From NCBI RefSeq assembly GCF_017356265.1, contig NZ_JAFNAW010000010.1:29098-93097 (forward strand): a stretch of 64,000 bases of DNA, written 5' to 3'. A program made the translations under genes and the position numbers. Source of the stretch: Paracoccus fontiphilus. GTDB lineage: Bacteria; Pseudomonadota; Alphaproteobacteria; Rhodobacterales; Rhodobacteraceae. Of this stretch, positions 36,222-47,917 are shown piece by piece. Under the pieces are notes generated by a model, which saw only the letters and a list, made by a program, of their open reading frames with translations, made no database searches and was not told where the DNA came from. How positions within the stretch are numbered: position 1 is the stretch's first letter; every line of letters starts with the position of its first letter.

Positions 36222-37364
36222 ATGACGCCGGGGGCACGGATTTCCGCCGCGATCGAGATCCTGGACCGCATCCTTGCGGGCCAGCCTGCCGAACAGGCCT
36301 TGCTGCGGTGGTCGCGTGCCAGCCGCTTCGCGGGCTCGGGCGACCGGGCGGCGGTGCGCGACCTGGTCTTCGACGCGCTGCGCCGACGCAACAGCCACGC
36401 GGCGTTTGGCGGCGCACTGACCGGGCGGGGCCTGATGATCGGCGGCCTGGTGGCGGCGGGGCGTGATCCGGCCGCGCTGTTCACGGGGCAGGGCCACGCC
36501 CCCGAACCCCTGGCCGAGGGCGAGGGGACGGGCGCGGCCAGCGGCGTGTCGGACATCCCGGCTTGGGTCCAGCCCTTGTGGGACGCCTCGCTGGGCGATC
36601 TTTCGAATGATGTCGCAACCGCGATGCAGGAACGTGCGCCCGTCTGGCTGCGGGTCAATCCCGTCAAGGCCACACCCGATGATGCCATGGGCGCGCTGGC
36701 CGAGGATGGCATCGCCGCGGAACCCGATCCCCGCCTGCCGACCGCCCTGCGGGTGACGGAAAACGAACGCCGCCTGTCGCAAGGCCGCGCCTATCGGGAC
36801 GGCTTGGTCGAGCTTCAGGACCTGTCGCCGCAACTGGCCTGCGCTGCCCTGCCGGTCGGACCGGGGATGCGCGTTCTCGATTACTGCGCGGGGGGTGGCG
36901 GCAAGACGCTTGCCGTGGCGGGCCGGGCCGAAGGCCTGACGTTGGTGGCCCATGACGCCGACCCTGCACGGATGCGGGACCTGCCCGGCCGGGCCGAACG
37001 GGCAGGCGTCAAGGTGCGCCTCGACACGGACCCCGCCGGCAGCTTCGATCTGGTGATCGCGGACGTGCCCTGTTCTGGCTCGGGCACGTGGCGCCGCACG
37101 CCGGATGCGAAGTGGCGGCTGACGCAGGCCTCGCTGGAGCAGTTGCTTGCCCTGCAGGCCGCCATTCTGCGCCGGGCGGCAGGGCATGTCCGGCCCGGCG
37201 GATGCCTCGCCTACATGACCTGCTCGGTTCTGGCGCCCGAAAACGACGCCCAGGCCGAGGCGTTCCTGCAAGACAATCCGGATTTCAGGCAGGTGTCGCG
37301 GCACCTGTGGACGCCCCTTGACGCCAGCGACGGCTTCTTCCTGTCGCTGATGGAGCGTCGATGA
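36222..37364 (+). CDS. RsmB/NOL1/NOP2/Sun-type RNA (cytosine-5) methyltransferase
   Basis: A 380-residue protein. The SAM domain begins VLDYCAGGGGKTLAVAG. The catalytic region has DVPCSGSGTWRRTPDAKW and YMTCSVLAPEND, giving the two cysteines of m5C methylases. The N-terminal region is a degenerate NusB-like/RsmB segment. It starts seven bases after ugd and ends just before cckA. Its target, 16S rRNA C967 or a tRNA, cannot be told. The RsmB class is suggested by length and N-terminal domain. Confidence 0.9.
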   Translation: MTPGARISAAIEILDRILAGQPAEQALLRWSRASRFAGSGDRAAVRDLVFDALRRRNSHAAFGGALTGRGLMIGGLVAAGRDPAALFTGQGHAPEPLAEGEGTGAASGVSDIPAWVQPLWDASLGDLSNDVATAMQERAPVWLRVNPVKATPDDAMGALAEDGIAAEPDPRLPTALRVTENERRLSQGRAYRDGLVELQDLSPQLACAALPVGPGMRVLDYCAGGGGKTLAVAGRAEGLTLVAHDADPARMRDLPGRAERAGVKVRLDTDPAGSFDLVIADVPCSGSGTWRRTPDAKWRLTQASLEQLLALQAAILRRAAGHVRPGGCLAYMTCSVLAPENDAQAEAFLQDNPDFRQVSRHLWTPLDASDGFFLSLMERR

Positions 37365-37379
37365 GGCGACGGCCTGCCA

Positions 37380-37394
37380 TTAACGCAATCTTAA
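37380..37394 (+). promoter_or_regulatory. CtrA-type binding site upstream of cckA
   Basis: TTAACGCAATCTTAA gives TTAA-N7-TTAA, 51 bases before the cckA ATG and just after the methyltransferase stop. A TATCGA-like -10 follows at a suitable distance (about 37407). CtrA is the output of the CckA-ChpT relay, so this would be feedback on the kinase. Confidence 0.65.
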
Positions 37395-37444
37395 GCGCTT
37401 TGGCTGTATCGAGCATCCTGAACGGCAGGAGAAGGGCTCGACAC

Positions 37445-39532
37445 ATGGTTCTGGAAGACAGGCAGTCCGCGATGTCGCGGAACGCCGCGGTGGCCTTGCC
37501 CCTGCTGATGTTTCCCGTGGTGGTCGCCGCCGTGATCGCGCTTGCGGCGCCTCGCAGCAGCTATGGCGTGCTGGCCCTCGTGATCGGCACCGTCGCGGTC
37601 GCCTGGTATATCCTGGGCGGCGTCATCTCGCTGAACTATGTCCTTGACCGGCTGGCGGCGCGCCGTGCGCTGTCCGCGATCCGCCACGAGGTCGCCTCGG
37701 CGCCCGAGCCGGTCTGGATCTGCGACACCGACGGGCTGGTGATGCTGCAGAACGACGCCTCGCGCACGGGCTTCGGCGACATTGCCGGGCAGAACATCCT
37801 GCGGCTGGTGTCAGAACTGCGCGCCGATGCGGCCCAGGACCTGGACGGGCTGGTGCGCCGCGCCGGCTATGTGGGCTGCGCGGATCTTGTTCTTGCTTCG
37901 GGCGATACGCTGACGCTCAGCCGGGCCGAGGATGCGCCCTTGCAGGTCTGGTCCTTTCACCGCCAGGGCGCGTCGTCGCCTGCCCCCGCCCCCGACGATG
38001 AGTCCGACGAGGCCACCGACGATTTCGAGGCGATCCCCGTAGCCCTGCTTCGCATCGCGCCCAACGGCTATGTCCGCCGCGCCAACGCCGCCGCCCGGCG
38101 CCTTCTGGGCGCCAGCCTTCCCGATGGACCCGACCCGGTCCATCTCGGCAGCCTGCTCGAGGGGCCGGGCCGTCCGGCGGGCGAGTGGATCGCCGAAACC
38201 CATGCCGCTGGCCGCAGCGATGGCCGGTCCGAGGTGCTGCGCCTGCGCTCTCCCGACGATGCGGCCAAGGAGCAGCATTTCCAGGTCACGCTGGCCATCG
38301 ACCCGGTCGAGCAACCGGGTTTGATCGCGGTCCTGAACGACGCAAGCGCGCTCAAGACGCTCGAGGCGCAGTTCGTGCAAAGCCAGAAGATGCAGGCGAT
38401 CGGCCAATTGGCGGGCGGGGTCGCGCATGACTTCAACAACCTGCTGACGGCGATCCGCGGGCATTGCGACCTGCTGATGCTGCGCCATGACAAGGGCGAT
38501 CCCGATTACGCGGATCTGGACCAGATCGGCCAGAACGCCAATCGCGCCGCCGCGCTGGTCAGCCAGCTTCTGGCCTTTTCACGCAGGCAGCAGCTGAAGC
38601 TGGAAACGCTTGATCCGCGCGACGTGCTGGCGGACCTGACGCATCTTCTCAACCGCCTGGTGGGAGAAAGGGTGACGCTGACCATCGTCCACGACTCCGC
38701 GCTGCGCGCGATCCGTGCCGACAAACGACAACTGGAGCAGGTCATCATGAACCTTGTCGTGAACGCCCGCGACGCCATGCCCATGGGCGGCAACATCGAA
38801 ATCCGCACCGATGTCACGGCTGTCGGCGGCGATTGCTCTCGCGGCAAGGTCTCGCTGCCCAAGGGCGACTACCTGCGCATCCGCGTCACCGACGAAGGCT
38901 GCGGCATCGAGCCCGCCCTGCGCGACAAGATCTTCGAGCCGTTCTTCACCACCAAGCGCGTGGGGGAAGGGACAGGCCTCGGCCTTTCGACCGCCTACGG
39001 CATCGTCAAGCAGACCGGCGGCTACATCTTCTGCGACAGCGAGGTGGGCAAGGGCACCTGCTTCTCGCTCTACTTCCCGGCGCATGTCGGCGCCCCGCCC
39101 GTCGTCCGCGCCGCCCCCGCCATCGCCCCCGTCCCGCAGCCCGAGCGTCGCGCGACCGTTCTTCTGGTCGAGGACGAGGCCCCGGTCCGCGCCTTCGCGG
39201 CGCGCGCCCTTCGTCTCAAGGGCTATGACGTCCACGAGGCCCCCAGCGCCGAGGAGGCGCTTGCCCTGCTGGAGGGACCGCTGGCCGTGGACATCTTCGT
39301 GACGGACGTGGTCATGCCCGGCATGGACGGGCCAAGCTGGGTCCGCACCGCGCTGCAGGACCGTCCCGGCACAAAGGTGATCTTCATGTCCGGCTATACC
39401 GAGGACATCTTCGGCGAGGGCCACGAGCCCGTCCCGAACGCCACCTTCCTGGCCAAGCCCTTCACCCTGAACGAACTGGCGCAATGCGTGGCCCGCCAGT
39501 TGCAGGGCCCGCCGCGCCGCCTGGACGCGTGA
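37445..39532 (+). CDS. cckA: Hybrid histidine kinase CckA
   Basis: A 695-residue protein. Two N-terminal transmembrane helices (about residues 15-35 and 40-62) are followed by two PAS-like regions (about 75-180 and 195-300). The DHp phospho-acceptor His is in [21 protein letters not shown] (near residue 327). The HATPase has the N box [11 protein letters not shown] and G boxes VTDEGCGI and [15 protein letters not shown]-terminal receiver has Asp in [10 protein letters not shown] (near 619). The [12 protein letters not shown] and [13 protein letters not shown] segments are CckA hallmarks. CckA phosphorylates ChpT and then CtrA or CpdR; in Rhodobacterales this controls motility, gene transfer agents and c-di-GMP. 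An upstream CtrA-type box suggests feedback. Confidence 0.95.
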   Translation: MVLEDRQSAMSRNAAVALPLLMFPVVVAAVIALAAPRSSYGVLALVIGTVAVAWYILGGVISLNYVLDRLAARRALSAIRHEVASAPEPVWICDTDGLVMLQNDASRTGFGDIAGQNILRLVSELRADAAQDLDGLVRRAGYVGCADLVLASGDTLTLSRAEDAPLQVWSFHRQGASSPAPAPDDESDEATDDFEAIPVALLRIAPNGYVRRANAAARRLLGASLPDGPDPVHLGSLLEGPGRPAGEWIAETHAAGRSDGRSEVLRLRSPDDAAKEQHFQVTLAIDPVEQPGLIAVLNDASALKTLEAQFVQSQKMQAIGQLAGGVAHDFNNLLTAIRGHCDLLMLRHDKGDPDYADLDQIGQNANRAAALVSQLLAFSRRQQLKLETLDPRDVLADLTHLLNRLVGERVTLTIVHDSALRAIRADKRQLEQVIMNLVVNARDAMPMGGNIEIRTDVTAVGGDCSRGKVSLPKGDYLRIRVTDEGCGIEPALRDKIFEPFFTTKRVGEGTGLGLSTAYGIVKQTGGYIFCDSEVGKGTCFSLYFPAHVGAPPVVRAAPAIAPVPQPERRATVLLVEDEAPVRAFAARALRLKGYDVHEAPSAEEALALLEGPLAVDIFVTDVVMPGMDGPSWVRTALQDRPGTKVIFMSGYTEDIFGEGHEPVPNATFLAKPFTLNELAQCVARQLQGPPRRLDA

Positions 39533-39633
39533 ACGAATTCTTAATCCTTGCGGTGCAAACTGGTTAAGGAAAAGTGATTCCGACCTGGGGATAACGCTTG
39601 AAAAAGCAGTGGCGAGCGCGCATCTAGGGACCA

Positions 39634-39648
39634 GAACAAGAAGTGAAC
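39634..39648 (-). promoter_or_regulatory. LexA/SOS box upstream of recA
   Basis: GAAC-AAGAAGT-GAAC is an exact GAAC-N7-GAAC, the complement of the alphaproteobacterial SOS consensus GTTC-N7-GTTC. A third GAAC follows two bases later. It lies 65 bases upstream of the recA ATG, a classic LexA position. Confidence 0.85.
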
Positions 39649-39712
39649 ATGAACCCCCGTGGCCGGCAGGTTTGCCCTGTCGGTCAGGCTGTGAAATAAC
39701 GGTAAGGACCAT

Positions 39713-40783
39713 ATGGCACAGGCGAGCATCTTCGACATGAACGACAAGCGCAGCGCGGACAAGCAGAAGGCGCTCGACAGCGCCCTGGCCCAGATCGAAC
39801 GCCAGTTCGGCAAGGGCTCGATCATGAAGCTGGGCAAGGACAGCCCCGTGGCCGAGATCGAGGCGACCTCGACCGGGTCGCTGGGCCTTGACATCGCGCT
39901 GGGCATCGGCGGCTTGCCCAAGGGCCGCATCATCGAGATCTTCGGGCCGGAAAGCTCGGGCAAGACCACGCTGACGCTGCATGTCGTGGCCGAGGAACAG
40001 AAGAAGGGCGGCGTCTGCGCCTTTGTCGATGCCGAACACGCGCTGGATCCGCAATACGCCAAGAAGCTGGGCGTGAACCTGGACGAGCTGCTGATCAGCC
40101 AGCCTGACACGGGCGAGCAGGCGCTCGAGATCGTGGACACGCTGGTCCGGTCCGGCGCGGTCAGCCTGGTGGTGGTCGATTCGGTCGCCGCCCTGACGCC
40201 CAAGTCCGAGATCGAGGGCGACATGGGCGACATGCAGATGGGCAGCCAGGCCCGCCTGATGAGCCAGGCGATGCGTAAGCTGACCGCCTCCATCGGCCGG
40301 TCGAACTGCATGGTGATCTTCATCAACCAGATCCGCATGAAGATCGGCGTGATGTTCGGCAATCCCGAGACCACGACGGGCGGCAACGCGCTGAAGTTCT
40401 ATGCCTCGGTGCGCCTGGACATCCGCCGCACGGGGTCCGTCAAGGATCGCGACGAGGTGATCGGCAACACCACCCGCGTGAAGGTCGTCAAGAACAAGGT
40501 CGCGCCGCCCTTCCGGCAGGTGGAGTTCGACATCATGTATGGCGAGGGCATCAGCAAGGTGGGCGAGCTGATCGACCTGGGCGTCAAGGCCGGCGTGGTC
40601 GAGAAGTCGGGTGCCTGGTATTCCTATGGCGACGAGCGCATCGGCCAGGGCCGCGAGAACGCCAAGCAGTTCCTGCGCGACAACCCCGACCGCGCCACCG
40701 CGATCGAGGACAAGATCCGGGCCAGCCACGGGCTGGAATTCGGGGTCGAGCCGACCGAGGATGACAGCCTGACCGAGGAGTGA
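39713..40783 (+). CDS. recA: Recombinase RecA
   Basis: A 356-residue protein. The Walker [10 protein letters not shown], the [13 protein letters not shown] stretch, Walker [11 protein letters not shown], and the L2 loop region [29 protein letters not shown] are all conserved. It forms filaments on ssDNA for homologous recombination and LexA cleavage. It is preceded by an SOS box and followed by a strong hairpin terminator. The acidic C-terminus ([11 protein letters not shown]) is typical. Confidence 0.99.
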   Translation: MAQASIFDMNDKRSADKQKALDSALAQIERQFGKGSIMKLGKDSPVAEIEATSTGSLGLDIALGIGGLPKGRIIEIFGPESSGKTTLTLHVVAEEQKKGGVCAFVDAEHALDPQYAKKLGVNLDELLISQPDTGEQALEIVDTLVRSGAVSLVVVDSVAALTPKSEIEGDMGDMQMGSQARLMSQAMRKLTASIGRSNCMVIFINQIRMKIGVMFGNPETTTGGNALKFYASVRLDIRRTGSVKDRDEVIGNTTRVKVVKNKVAPPFRQVEFDIMYGEGISKVGELIDLGVKAGVVEKSGAWYSYGDERIGQGRENAKQFLRDNPDRATAIEDKIRASHGLEFGVEPTEDDSLTEE

Positions 40784-40803
40784 TCCGGGATCGGGAAAAT
40801 GCG

Positions 40804-40828
40804 AAGGCGCGGCATGGCCGCGCCTTTT
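40804..40828 (+). terminator. Intrinsic terminator after recA
   Basis: A 10-bp stem AAGGCGCGGC / GCCGCGCCTT with a three-base loop and T's at the 3' edge (CCTTTTG). It is 20 bases past the recA stop. It could also end the convergent small-peptide transcript. Confidence 0.85.
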
Positions 40829-40845
40829 GCGTTGTCGGTTCCGGC

Positions 40846-40932
40846 CTAGAAGATCAGCGACAAGATCCCGATCACCACCAGCAGGCCGATGATGAAGATG
40901 ACGCCGATAGTCCCGCCGATGAACTTGAGCAT
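40846..40932 (-). CDS. 28-residue single-span membrane peptide
   Basis: A very short reading frame, MLKFIGGTIGVIFIIGLLVVIGILSLIF, described here by parts: MLKF, then GGTIGVIFIIGLLVVIG, then ILSLIF. It is almost wholly hydrophobic and makes one transmembrane helix. AGGAGAG lies six bases before the ATG, and the gene has its own space between recA and alaS, convergent to recA. Short hydrophobic peptides with strong SDs are often real membrane microproteins or toxin-like peptides. No partner antitoxin or antisense RNA is evident. The function is unknown. Confidence 0.6.
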   Translation of the reverse strand: MLKFIGGTIGVIFIIGLLVVIGILSLIF

Positions 40933-41073
40933 GTGACTCTCCTGTTGTGCCCAAGGTAACGGGCGCTGCCGGAACTTGTTCCGCATAGCGGTCGCTGGAC
41001 AGGGGGGCGCGCGCCGGATAGACCATGCCAGCCCGGTCACGGCCGGTTTGCGACCCAGCGATGAAGGCCCGCC

Positions 41074-43731
41074 ATGCCCACTCTGAACGACATCCGATCC
41101 ACTTTCCTCGGCTTCTTCGAGCGCAACGGCCACAAGGTCGTCGACAGTTCGCCCCTGGTGCCGCGCAACGATCCGACGCTGATGTTCACCAACTCGGGCA
41201 TGGTGCAGTTCAAGAACCTGTTCACCGGAATCGAGACGCGCGACTACAAGCGCGCGACCACGGCGCAGAAATGCGTCCGCGCGGGCGGCAAGCACAACGA
41301 CCTGGACAACGTTGGCTACACCGCGCGCCACCACACGTTCTTCGAGATGCTGGGCAACTTCAGCTTTGGCGATTACTTCAAGGACGGCGCCATTCCCTTC
41401 GCCTGGGAACTGCTGACCAAGGACTTTGGCATTCCCAAGGACAAGCTGCTGGTCACGGTCTATCACACCGACGACGAGGCCGTGAATATCTGGAAAAAGG
41501 TCGCCGGACTGTCGGACGACCGAATCATCCGCATCCCGACCAGCGACAACTTCTGGCAGATGGGCCCGACCGGTCCCTGCGGTCCCTGCACCGAAATTTT
41601 CTACGACCACGGCGACAAGATCTGGGGCGGCCCTCCGGGTTCGGCCGAGGAGGATGGCGACCGCTTCATCGAGATCTGGAACCTCGTGTTCATGCAGAAC
41701 GAGCAGTTCGAGGACGGCTCGATGCGCGCGCTGGACATGCAGTCCATCGACACCGGCATGGGGTTGGAGCGGATCGGCGCGCTGCTGCAGGGCAAGCACG
41801 ACAACTACGACACCGACCTGATGCGCTCGTTGATCGAGGCGTCGGCCCATGCGACCAGCAACGACCCCGATGGGCCGGGCAAGGTCCATCACCGGGTGAT
41901 CGCCGACCACCTGCGGTCCACCTCCTTCCTGATCGCGGACGGGGTGATGCCGTCGAACGAAGGGCGCGGCTATGTGCTGCGCCGGATCATGCGCCGGGCC
42001 ATGCGCCACGCGCATATGCTGGGCGCCCAGGACCCGGTCATGCACAAGCTGGTGCCCGCCCTGGTGCGCCAGATGGGCGCCGCCTATCCCGAACTGACCC
42101 GCGCGCAGGCGCTGATCGAGGAAACGCTGCGTAGCGAAGAAACGCGCTTCCGCCAGACGCTGGATCGCGGGCTGCGCCTGCTGGACGACGAACTGGCCCG
42201 GCTGCCCGAAGGCGCGAACCTGCCGGGCGAAGCGGCCTTCAAGCTGTATGACACCTATGGCTTCCCGCTGGATCTGACGCAGGACGCGCTGCGCGAGCAG
42301 GGCCGGACGGTCGATACCGCAGGCTTCGACGCCGCCATGGCTGAGCAGAAGGCCAAGGCGCGCGCCGCCTGGGCGGGTTCGGGCGAGTCGAAGGATGCCG
42401 CCATCTGGTTCGAACTGGCCGAGAAGCACGGCGCGACCGAGTTCCTGGGCTATGACACCGAAGAGGCCGAAGGCCAGATCCTCGCCGTCGTGGCGGATGG
42501 CGCCGACGTGCCCGAGGCGGCCGAGGGCCAGACGGTGCATCTGGTGGTGAACCAGTCGCCCTTCTATGCCGAATCCGGCGGTCAGGTGGGCGACACCGGG
42601 CTGATCAAGACCGAGACCGGCGCGGCTCGCGTCACCGACACCAGGAAGGTCGCGGGCGTCTTCCTGCACGTAGCCGAGGTGACGATGGGCACCATCAGCC
42701 GGGGGCAAGGGGCCACGCTGTCGGTCGATCACGCCCGCCGCAGCGCGATCCGCGCCAACCATTCCGCCACGCACCTGCTGCACGAGGCACTGCGCCGCGC
42801 GCTTGGCGAGCATGTCGCGCAGCGCGGCAGCCTGAACGCGCCGGACCGGCTGCGCTTCGACTTCAGCCACAACAGCGCCGTGTCACCCGAGGAACTGGCG
42901 CGGGTCGAGGCCGAGGTGAACGACTTCATCCGCCAGAACGGCGTGGTGGAGACACGGATCATGACGCCCGACGACGCGCGCGGTCTGGGCGCGCAGGCGC
43001 TGTTCGGCGAGAAATACGGCGATGAGGTTCGGGTCGTGTCCATGGGCAGCCTGACGGGCAGCGGCAAGGGCGCGGACGGGCAGACCTATTCGCTGGAACT
43101 GTGCGGGGGCACCCATGTCGCGCGCACGGGCGATATCGGCGCCTTTGCGCTGCTGGGCGACAGCGCCTCCAGCGCGGGCGTGCGTCGGATCGAGGCCTTG
43201 ACCGGGCAGGCCGCCCTGGCGCATCTGCGCAATTCCGACAGCCAGCTGTCTGAAATCGCCGGTCTGCTCAAGGCGCAGGCGGGCGATGTGGTCAACCGCG
43301 TCAAGGCGCTGGCAGACGAACGCAAGGCCCTGGCTAACGAGGTCGCGCAGTTGAAGCGCCAGCTTGCCATGGGCGGCGGCCAGGCCCAGGCCGCCAAGGA
43401 GATCGGCGGCATCAAGTTCATCGGCCGCAGGGTCGAGGGCGTCGGCGGCAAGGAACTGGGTGCGCTTGTCGATGAGATGAAGTCGCAGCTTGGCAGCGGC
43501 GCCGTGCTGGTCCTGGCCGAGGCCGAGGGCAAGGCAACCGTCGCAGCGGGCGTGACGCCCGACCTGGTGGACCGGATCAGCGCCGTGGTGCTGGTGCAGA
43601 CCGCGACCGCCGCGCTTGGCGGCAAGGGGGGCGGCGGACGGCCCGACCGTGCCCAGGGTGGTGCACCCAGCCTGGAGGCTGCGGAAAGCGCCATTGCCGA
43701 AGTTGAGAAACTGATCGGGGAAACGGCATGA
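41074..43731 (+). CDS. alaS: Alanyl-tRNA synthetase
   Basis: An 885-residue enzyme. The class II catalytic core begins [17 protein letters not shown] and includes the motif 2 region [21 protein letters not shown]. The editing domain has [11 protein letters not shown] and the zinc motif [15 protein letters not shown]-terminal oligomerisation/C-Ala domain completes the usual length. Its stop overlaps the next gene's start by four bases. Confidence 0.98.
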   Translation: MPTLNDIRSTFLGFFERNGHKVVDSSPLVPRNDPTLMFTNSGMVQFKNLFTGIETRDYKRATTAQKCVRAGGKHNDLDNVGYTARHHTFFEMLGNFSFGDYFKDGAIPFAWELLTKDFGIPKDKLLVTVYHTDDEAVNIWKKVAGLSDDRIIRIPTSDNFWQMGPTGPCGPCTEIFYDHGDKIWGGPPGSAEEDGDRFIEIWNLVFMQNEQFEDGSMRALDMQSIDTGMGLERIGALLQGKHDNYDTDLMRSLIEASAHATSNDPDGPGKVHHRVIADHLRSTSFLIADGVMPSNEGRGYVLRRIMRRAMRHAHMLGAQDPVMHKLVPALVRQMGAAYPELTRAQALIEETLRSEETRFRQTLDRGLRLLDDELARLPEGANLPGEAAFKLYDTYGFPLDLTQDALREQGRTVDTAGFDAAMAEQKAKARAAWAGSGESKDAAIWFELAEKHGATEFLGYDTEEAEGQILAVVADGADVPEAAEGQTVHLVVNQSPFYAESGGQVGDTGLIKTETGAARVTDTRKVAGVFLHVAEVTMGTISRGQGATLSVDHARRSAIRANHSATHLLHEALRRALGEHVAQRGSLNAPDRLRFDFSHNSAVSPEELARVEAEVNDFIRQNGVVETRIMTPDDARGLGAQALFGEKYGDEVRVVSMGSLTGSGKGADGQTYSLELCGGTHVARTGDIGAFALLGDSASSAGVRRIEALTGQAALAHLRNSDSQLSEIAGLLKAQAGDVVNRVKALADERKALANEVAQLKRQLAMGGGQAQAAKEIGGIKFIGRRVEGVGGKELGALVDEMKSQLGSGAVLVLAEAEGKATVAAGVTPDLVDRISAVVLVQTATAALGGKGGGGRPDRAQGGAPSLEAAESAIAEVEKLIGETA

Positions 43732-44027
43732 CCGCGCTCTGGATTGCCCATGTGACCGTCACCGACGCCGACGCCTATGCGAAATACGCTCAGGGTGCCG
43801 GGCCGGCGATCGCCGCTCATGGCGGCGTTTTCCTGGCGCGCGGCGGGCGTTACCAGCAGATGGAGGGCAATGACCGCGCCCGCAACGTGGTAGCCCGCTT
43901 TCCCAGCTTTGACGCGGCCGTTGCCTGCTACAACAGCAGCGAATACCAGGCGGCGCTGGCCTATGCCAAGGGCGCGTCGGAGCGCGACCTTGTGATCGTC
44001 GAGGAAACGCCTCCGCCTGCAGAATAG
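43728..44027 (+). CDS. DUF1330 domain protein
   Basis: A 99-residue ferredoxin-like fold protein. It begins [33 protein letters not shown] and has a late [22 protein letters not shown] stretch, the standard DUF1330 pattern (dimeric alpha+beta barrel, monooxygenase-like). The enzymatic role is unknown. It is coupled to alaS by ATGA. Confidence 0.92.
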   Translation: MTALWIAHVTVTDADAYAKYAQGAGPAIAAHGGVFLARGGRYQQMEGNDRARNVVARFPSFDAAVACYNSSEYQAALAYAKGASERDLVIVEETPPPAE

Positions 44028-44041
44028 GCTTTGTCTGTCAT

Positions 44042-44083
44042 CCTTTCGTGGTATTTCTGAAGAATAAACGGGAACACGAAAGG
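44042..44083 (+). promoter_or_regulatory. Inverted repeat upstream of the class II amidotransferase gene
   Basis: CCTTTCGTG (44042-44050) and CACGAAAGG (44075-44083) form a perfect 9-bp inverted repeat with a 24-base AT-rich spacer. It ends 10 bases before the ATG at 44094. It may be an operator or a 5'-leader hairpin. Confidence 0.5.
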
Positions 44084-44093
44084 GACAGGGACC

Positions 44094-44888
44094 ATGTGCC
44101 GTTGGGCCGCCTATGTGGGCCAACCGATCTTTCTTGAGGATATCGTCAGCCGCCCGGATCATTCCCTGATCCGGCAAAGCCAGGGCGCGCGGCGTTGCGT
44201 GACGCCGGTCAATGCCGACGGTTTCGGGCTGGCCTGGTATGGCGAACGGCCCGAGCCGGGCCTTTACCGAGACGTGATGCCCGCCTGGTCGGACCCGAAC
44301 CTGCACAGCCTGGTCGCGCAGGTGCGGTCGGGGCTGTTCATGGCCCATGTCCGCGCCTCGACCGGGACGGCGACCAGCCGGAACAACTGCCATCCCTTCG
44401 TCTCGGGCCGGTGGTCCTTCATGCACAACGGCCAGTTCGGCGGCTATGACGCCTTCCGCCGCGATGCCGACGTGATGATTCCCGACGATCTCTACCCCCA
44501 CCGGAAGGGCGCGACCGACAGCGAGGCGCTGTTCCTGATCGCCTTGGGCGAGGGACTGGACCATGATCCCAAGGGCGCGATGGAACGGGCGGTGGCCCGG
44601 CTGACGGATCTGGCCCTGCGGCGCGGCACGGCGCCCCATGTCAGGGCGGCCTGCGCCTTTTCCGACGGCCAGCGGCTTTACGCGATCCGCCACGCCAGCG
44701 ACGATCAGGCGCCCAGCCTGTTCCACCGCTGGTCCGAAACCCGGCAGGGCAGGGCGGTCGTGTCCGAACCGCTGGAAACCGAGGAATGCGACTGGATCGA
44801 GATCCCGCCCGGCAGCTTCTGCATCTTCGACCGCGACAGCGTCACGGTGCAGCCCTTCGCGCCAAGCGTGCAGGCGCAGGCGGCCTGA
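44094..44888 (+). CDS. Class II glutamine amidotransferase (YafJ/EgtC-like)
   Basis: A 264-residue Ntn-hydrolase. The nucleophile Cys2 directly follows Met (MCRWAAYVGQPIFLED). Other conserved parts are NADGFGLAWYG, AHVRASTGTATSRNNCHPF, FMHNGQFGGY and TDSEALF. Stand-alone class II GATases of this type include YafJ and the ergothioneine hydrolase EgtC, but no egt genes adjoin, so the substrate is open. Its TGA abuts the convergent DUF4177 stop as TGATCA. Confidence 0.9.
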   Translation: MCRWAAYVGQPIFLEDIVSRPDHSLIRQSQGARRCVTPVNADGFGLAWYGERPEPGLYRDVMPAWSDPNLHSLVAQVRSGLFMAHVRASTGTATSRNNCHPFVSGRWSFMHNGQFGGYDAFRRDADVMIPDDLYPHRKGATDSEALFLIALGEGLDHDPKGAMERAVARLTDLALRRGTAPHVRAACAFSDGQRLYAIRHASDDQAPSLFHRWSETRQGRAVVSEPLETEECDWIEIPPGSFCIFDRDSVTVQPFAPSVQAQAA

Positions 44889-45332
44889 TCAATCCTGCAA
44901 GGGCGCCGAACGCGGGGCGGGCGGGGTCGCGTTGCCGTCTGACGCAGCCTCTGCCGAGGTGTTGGGCGGCAGGTGGTCGCTTGGTTGCGGGGCGGCGGCT
45001 CGCGGCAGGTCCGGCATGGGTTCCGGAGCGCGCGCGGGCGAGGCCGCGGCGGGATATTCCGGTTGCGGCTGGCGTGCCATGGCACCGGCGGCAGGCGCGG
45101 CGGCGACGCGCCGGAAGACCAGCAGGTTGTGATACACGGTGCTGCGGCCGGTCAGGCCGCTGCGTTCCTCGCTGGGCAGGACATCCGCGCGGACATATTC
45201 CCATCCATCGCGGGCCATGCGGTTCAGTTCGGATGTCAGCGCCAGGGCATAGCGGTCGCCGGGCGTCCTTGCATCCTTGGCCTTTTCGCCACGACTGGGC
45301 GCCGGGACCACGCTGTATTCGAAATGGCTCAA
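44889..45332 (-). CDS. DUF4177 domain protein with Pro/Ala-rich tail
   Basis: A 147-residue protein. The first ~78 residues match DUF4177 (FEYSVVPAPSRG, LNRMARDGWEYVRADVLPSEER, VYHNLLVFRR). The rest is a low-complexity, Pro/Ala-rich tail that is probably disordered. There is no signal or membrane segment. The family is of unknown function. It lies downstream of gatB on the same strand... in reading order gatB is transcribed toward it, ending about 70 bases before its start. Confidence 0.8.
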   Translation of the reverse strand: MSHFEYSVVPAPSRGEKAKDARTPGDRYALALTSELNRMARDGWEYVRADVLPSEERSGLTGRSTVYHNLLVFRRVAAAPAAGAMARQPQPEYPAAASPARAPEPMPDLPRAAAPQPSDHLPPNTSAEAASDGNATPPAPRSAPLQD

Positions 45333-45404
45333 GACAGTGCTCCGTACGAGGCAGGCGCGCGGCGCCCGGCGTTGACGTGAGGGCGTGAAACGGACCTCGA
45401 CCCG

Positions 45405-46919
<1,515 letters not shown>

Positions 46920-47209
46920 CGGGAACCTCGGGTGGGTCGCATGAGTATTGCAGGTGCGGGTCTTTTAGGTCAGCGCGCCGGTGATGTCACGGGGGCGGTC
47001 ACTGCAAATCGCGGGCGTCGCGAATCGCAGGGCTGACATAAAAACAACCGCAAGGTGTTAACGGCGGGCGTCACGCCCGGCCCATCGGCGGATTTCCGAC
47101 CATCAGCATTGCGGCCCTTGGCGTGATGCCGCCGACGAAAACCGTGCCTTCTTGCCAGATTTTCGTGCCGGGATATGGGGATAGCAACGAAGCAATCCTC
47201 GAGGCCCTG
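46920..47209. other. Divergent gatB/lytic transglycosylase intergenic region
   Basis: About 290 bases between divergent genes. It contains a 31-codon reading frame from 46941 ([11 protein letters not shown]..., ending at 47036) with no convincing SD, and a GTTAAC near 47056. It is AT-richer around 47035-47060, probably a promoter area. I find no supported gene or RNA fold. Confidence 0.4.
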
Positions 47210-47830
47210 ATGCGCGCTGCGCTTGTTCCCCTTGCCGCCCTGGCGTTTCTTGCCGCGTGCCAGTCCACCCTGTCGCCCCAATCCGAAAGCAAGGCTGCCG
47301 CCGATGCGCAGCAGATGCAGTTGGCCAGCCAGCCGCCGATGCGGTGGGGCCAGGCCTCGGGGTCGGAGCAGTGGACCAAGGCGACGCTGGCGGCGCTGGA
47401 CCGGGACGGGGTGACGATCCTGTCGCGCGTGCCGGGCGACATCAACGCGTTCTGCCCGAACTATCCGCACCTGAACCCCACGGGTCGCAAGGCCTTCTGG
47501 GCGGGGCTGCTGTCGGCGGTGGCCAAGCACGAAAGCACCTACAATCCGCAGGCCAGCGGCGGCGGCGGCAAGTGGCTGGGCCTGATGCAGATCGCGCCCG
47601 CGACCTGGCGCAACTATGGCTGCAACGGCAACATCAGGAACGGCGGCGACAACATGTCCTGCGCGGTCAAGATCATGTCGCGCCAGGTCGCGCGCGATAA
47701 TGCGGTGGCCCATGACGGCAACGGCTGGCGCGGCATCGCGCGGGACTGGGCGCCGCTGCGCAACGCCTCGAAGCGCGCGGACATCGCCGCCTGGACCAGC
47801 AGCCAGAGCTATTGCCGGCCGAAGGCGTAG
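47210..47830 (+). CDS. Lytic transglycosylase (SLT domain) lipoprotein
   Basis: A 206-residue protein. The signal MRAALVPLAALAFLAAC has a lipobox with Cys17. The SLT catalytic Glu is in LSAVAKHESTYNP, followed by KWLGLMQIAPATWRNYGC, the GLMQ motif of family 1 transglycosylases. It cleaves peptidoglycan to 1,6-anhydro products in the periplasm. Extra Cys residues near the end (NGNIRNGGDNMSCAV, SYCRP) may pair. The ATG at 47210 is set by GAGG and the signal. A hairpin-tail element starts directly after the stop. Confidence 0.9.
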   Translation: MRAALVPLAALAFLAACQSTLSPQSESKAAADAQQMQLASQPPMRWGQASGSEQWTKATLAALDRDGVTILSRVPGDINAFCPNYPHLNPTGRKAFWAGLLSAVAKHESTYNPQASGGGGKWLGLMQIAPATWRNYGCNGNIRNGGDNMSCAVKIMSRQVARDNAVAHDGNGWRGIARDWAPLRNASKRADIAAWTSSQSYCRPKA

Positions 47831-47892
47831 GAGGGGCGTTGCCCCTCGGCCCGTTCCGGGCCTCACCCCAGGGTATTTCGGACAACGAAGAA
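47831..47892 (+). repeat. 3'-end hairpin plus conserved tail element, copy B
   Basis: Hairpin GAGGGGC-GTT-GCCCCTC (47831-47847) begins at the base after the transglycosylase stop. After a second GC-rich stretch comes the tail GGGTATTTCGGACAACGAAGAA (47871-47892), nearly identical to copy A. The convergent M20 gene ends 26 bases beyond the tail. Confidence 0.75.
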
Positions 47893-47917
47893 GGGCGGGG
47901 ATCTTCCGCCCTTTTCG

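Noticed and set aside
46941..47036. A 31-codon reading frame in the gatB/transglycosylase gap
   Set aside because: There is no good ribosome-binding site, the composition is unremarkable and no family is recognisable. It is more likely leader or promoter DNA.
47071..47160. Minus-strand stretch with protein-like ending (MLMVGNPPMGRA)
   Set aside because: The frame only exists by running antisense through the transglycosylase gene, and no start with an SD fits the short part.
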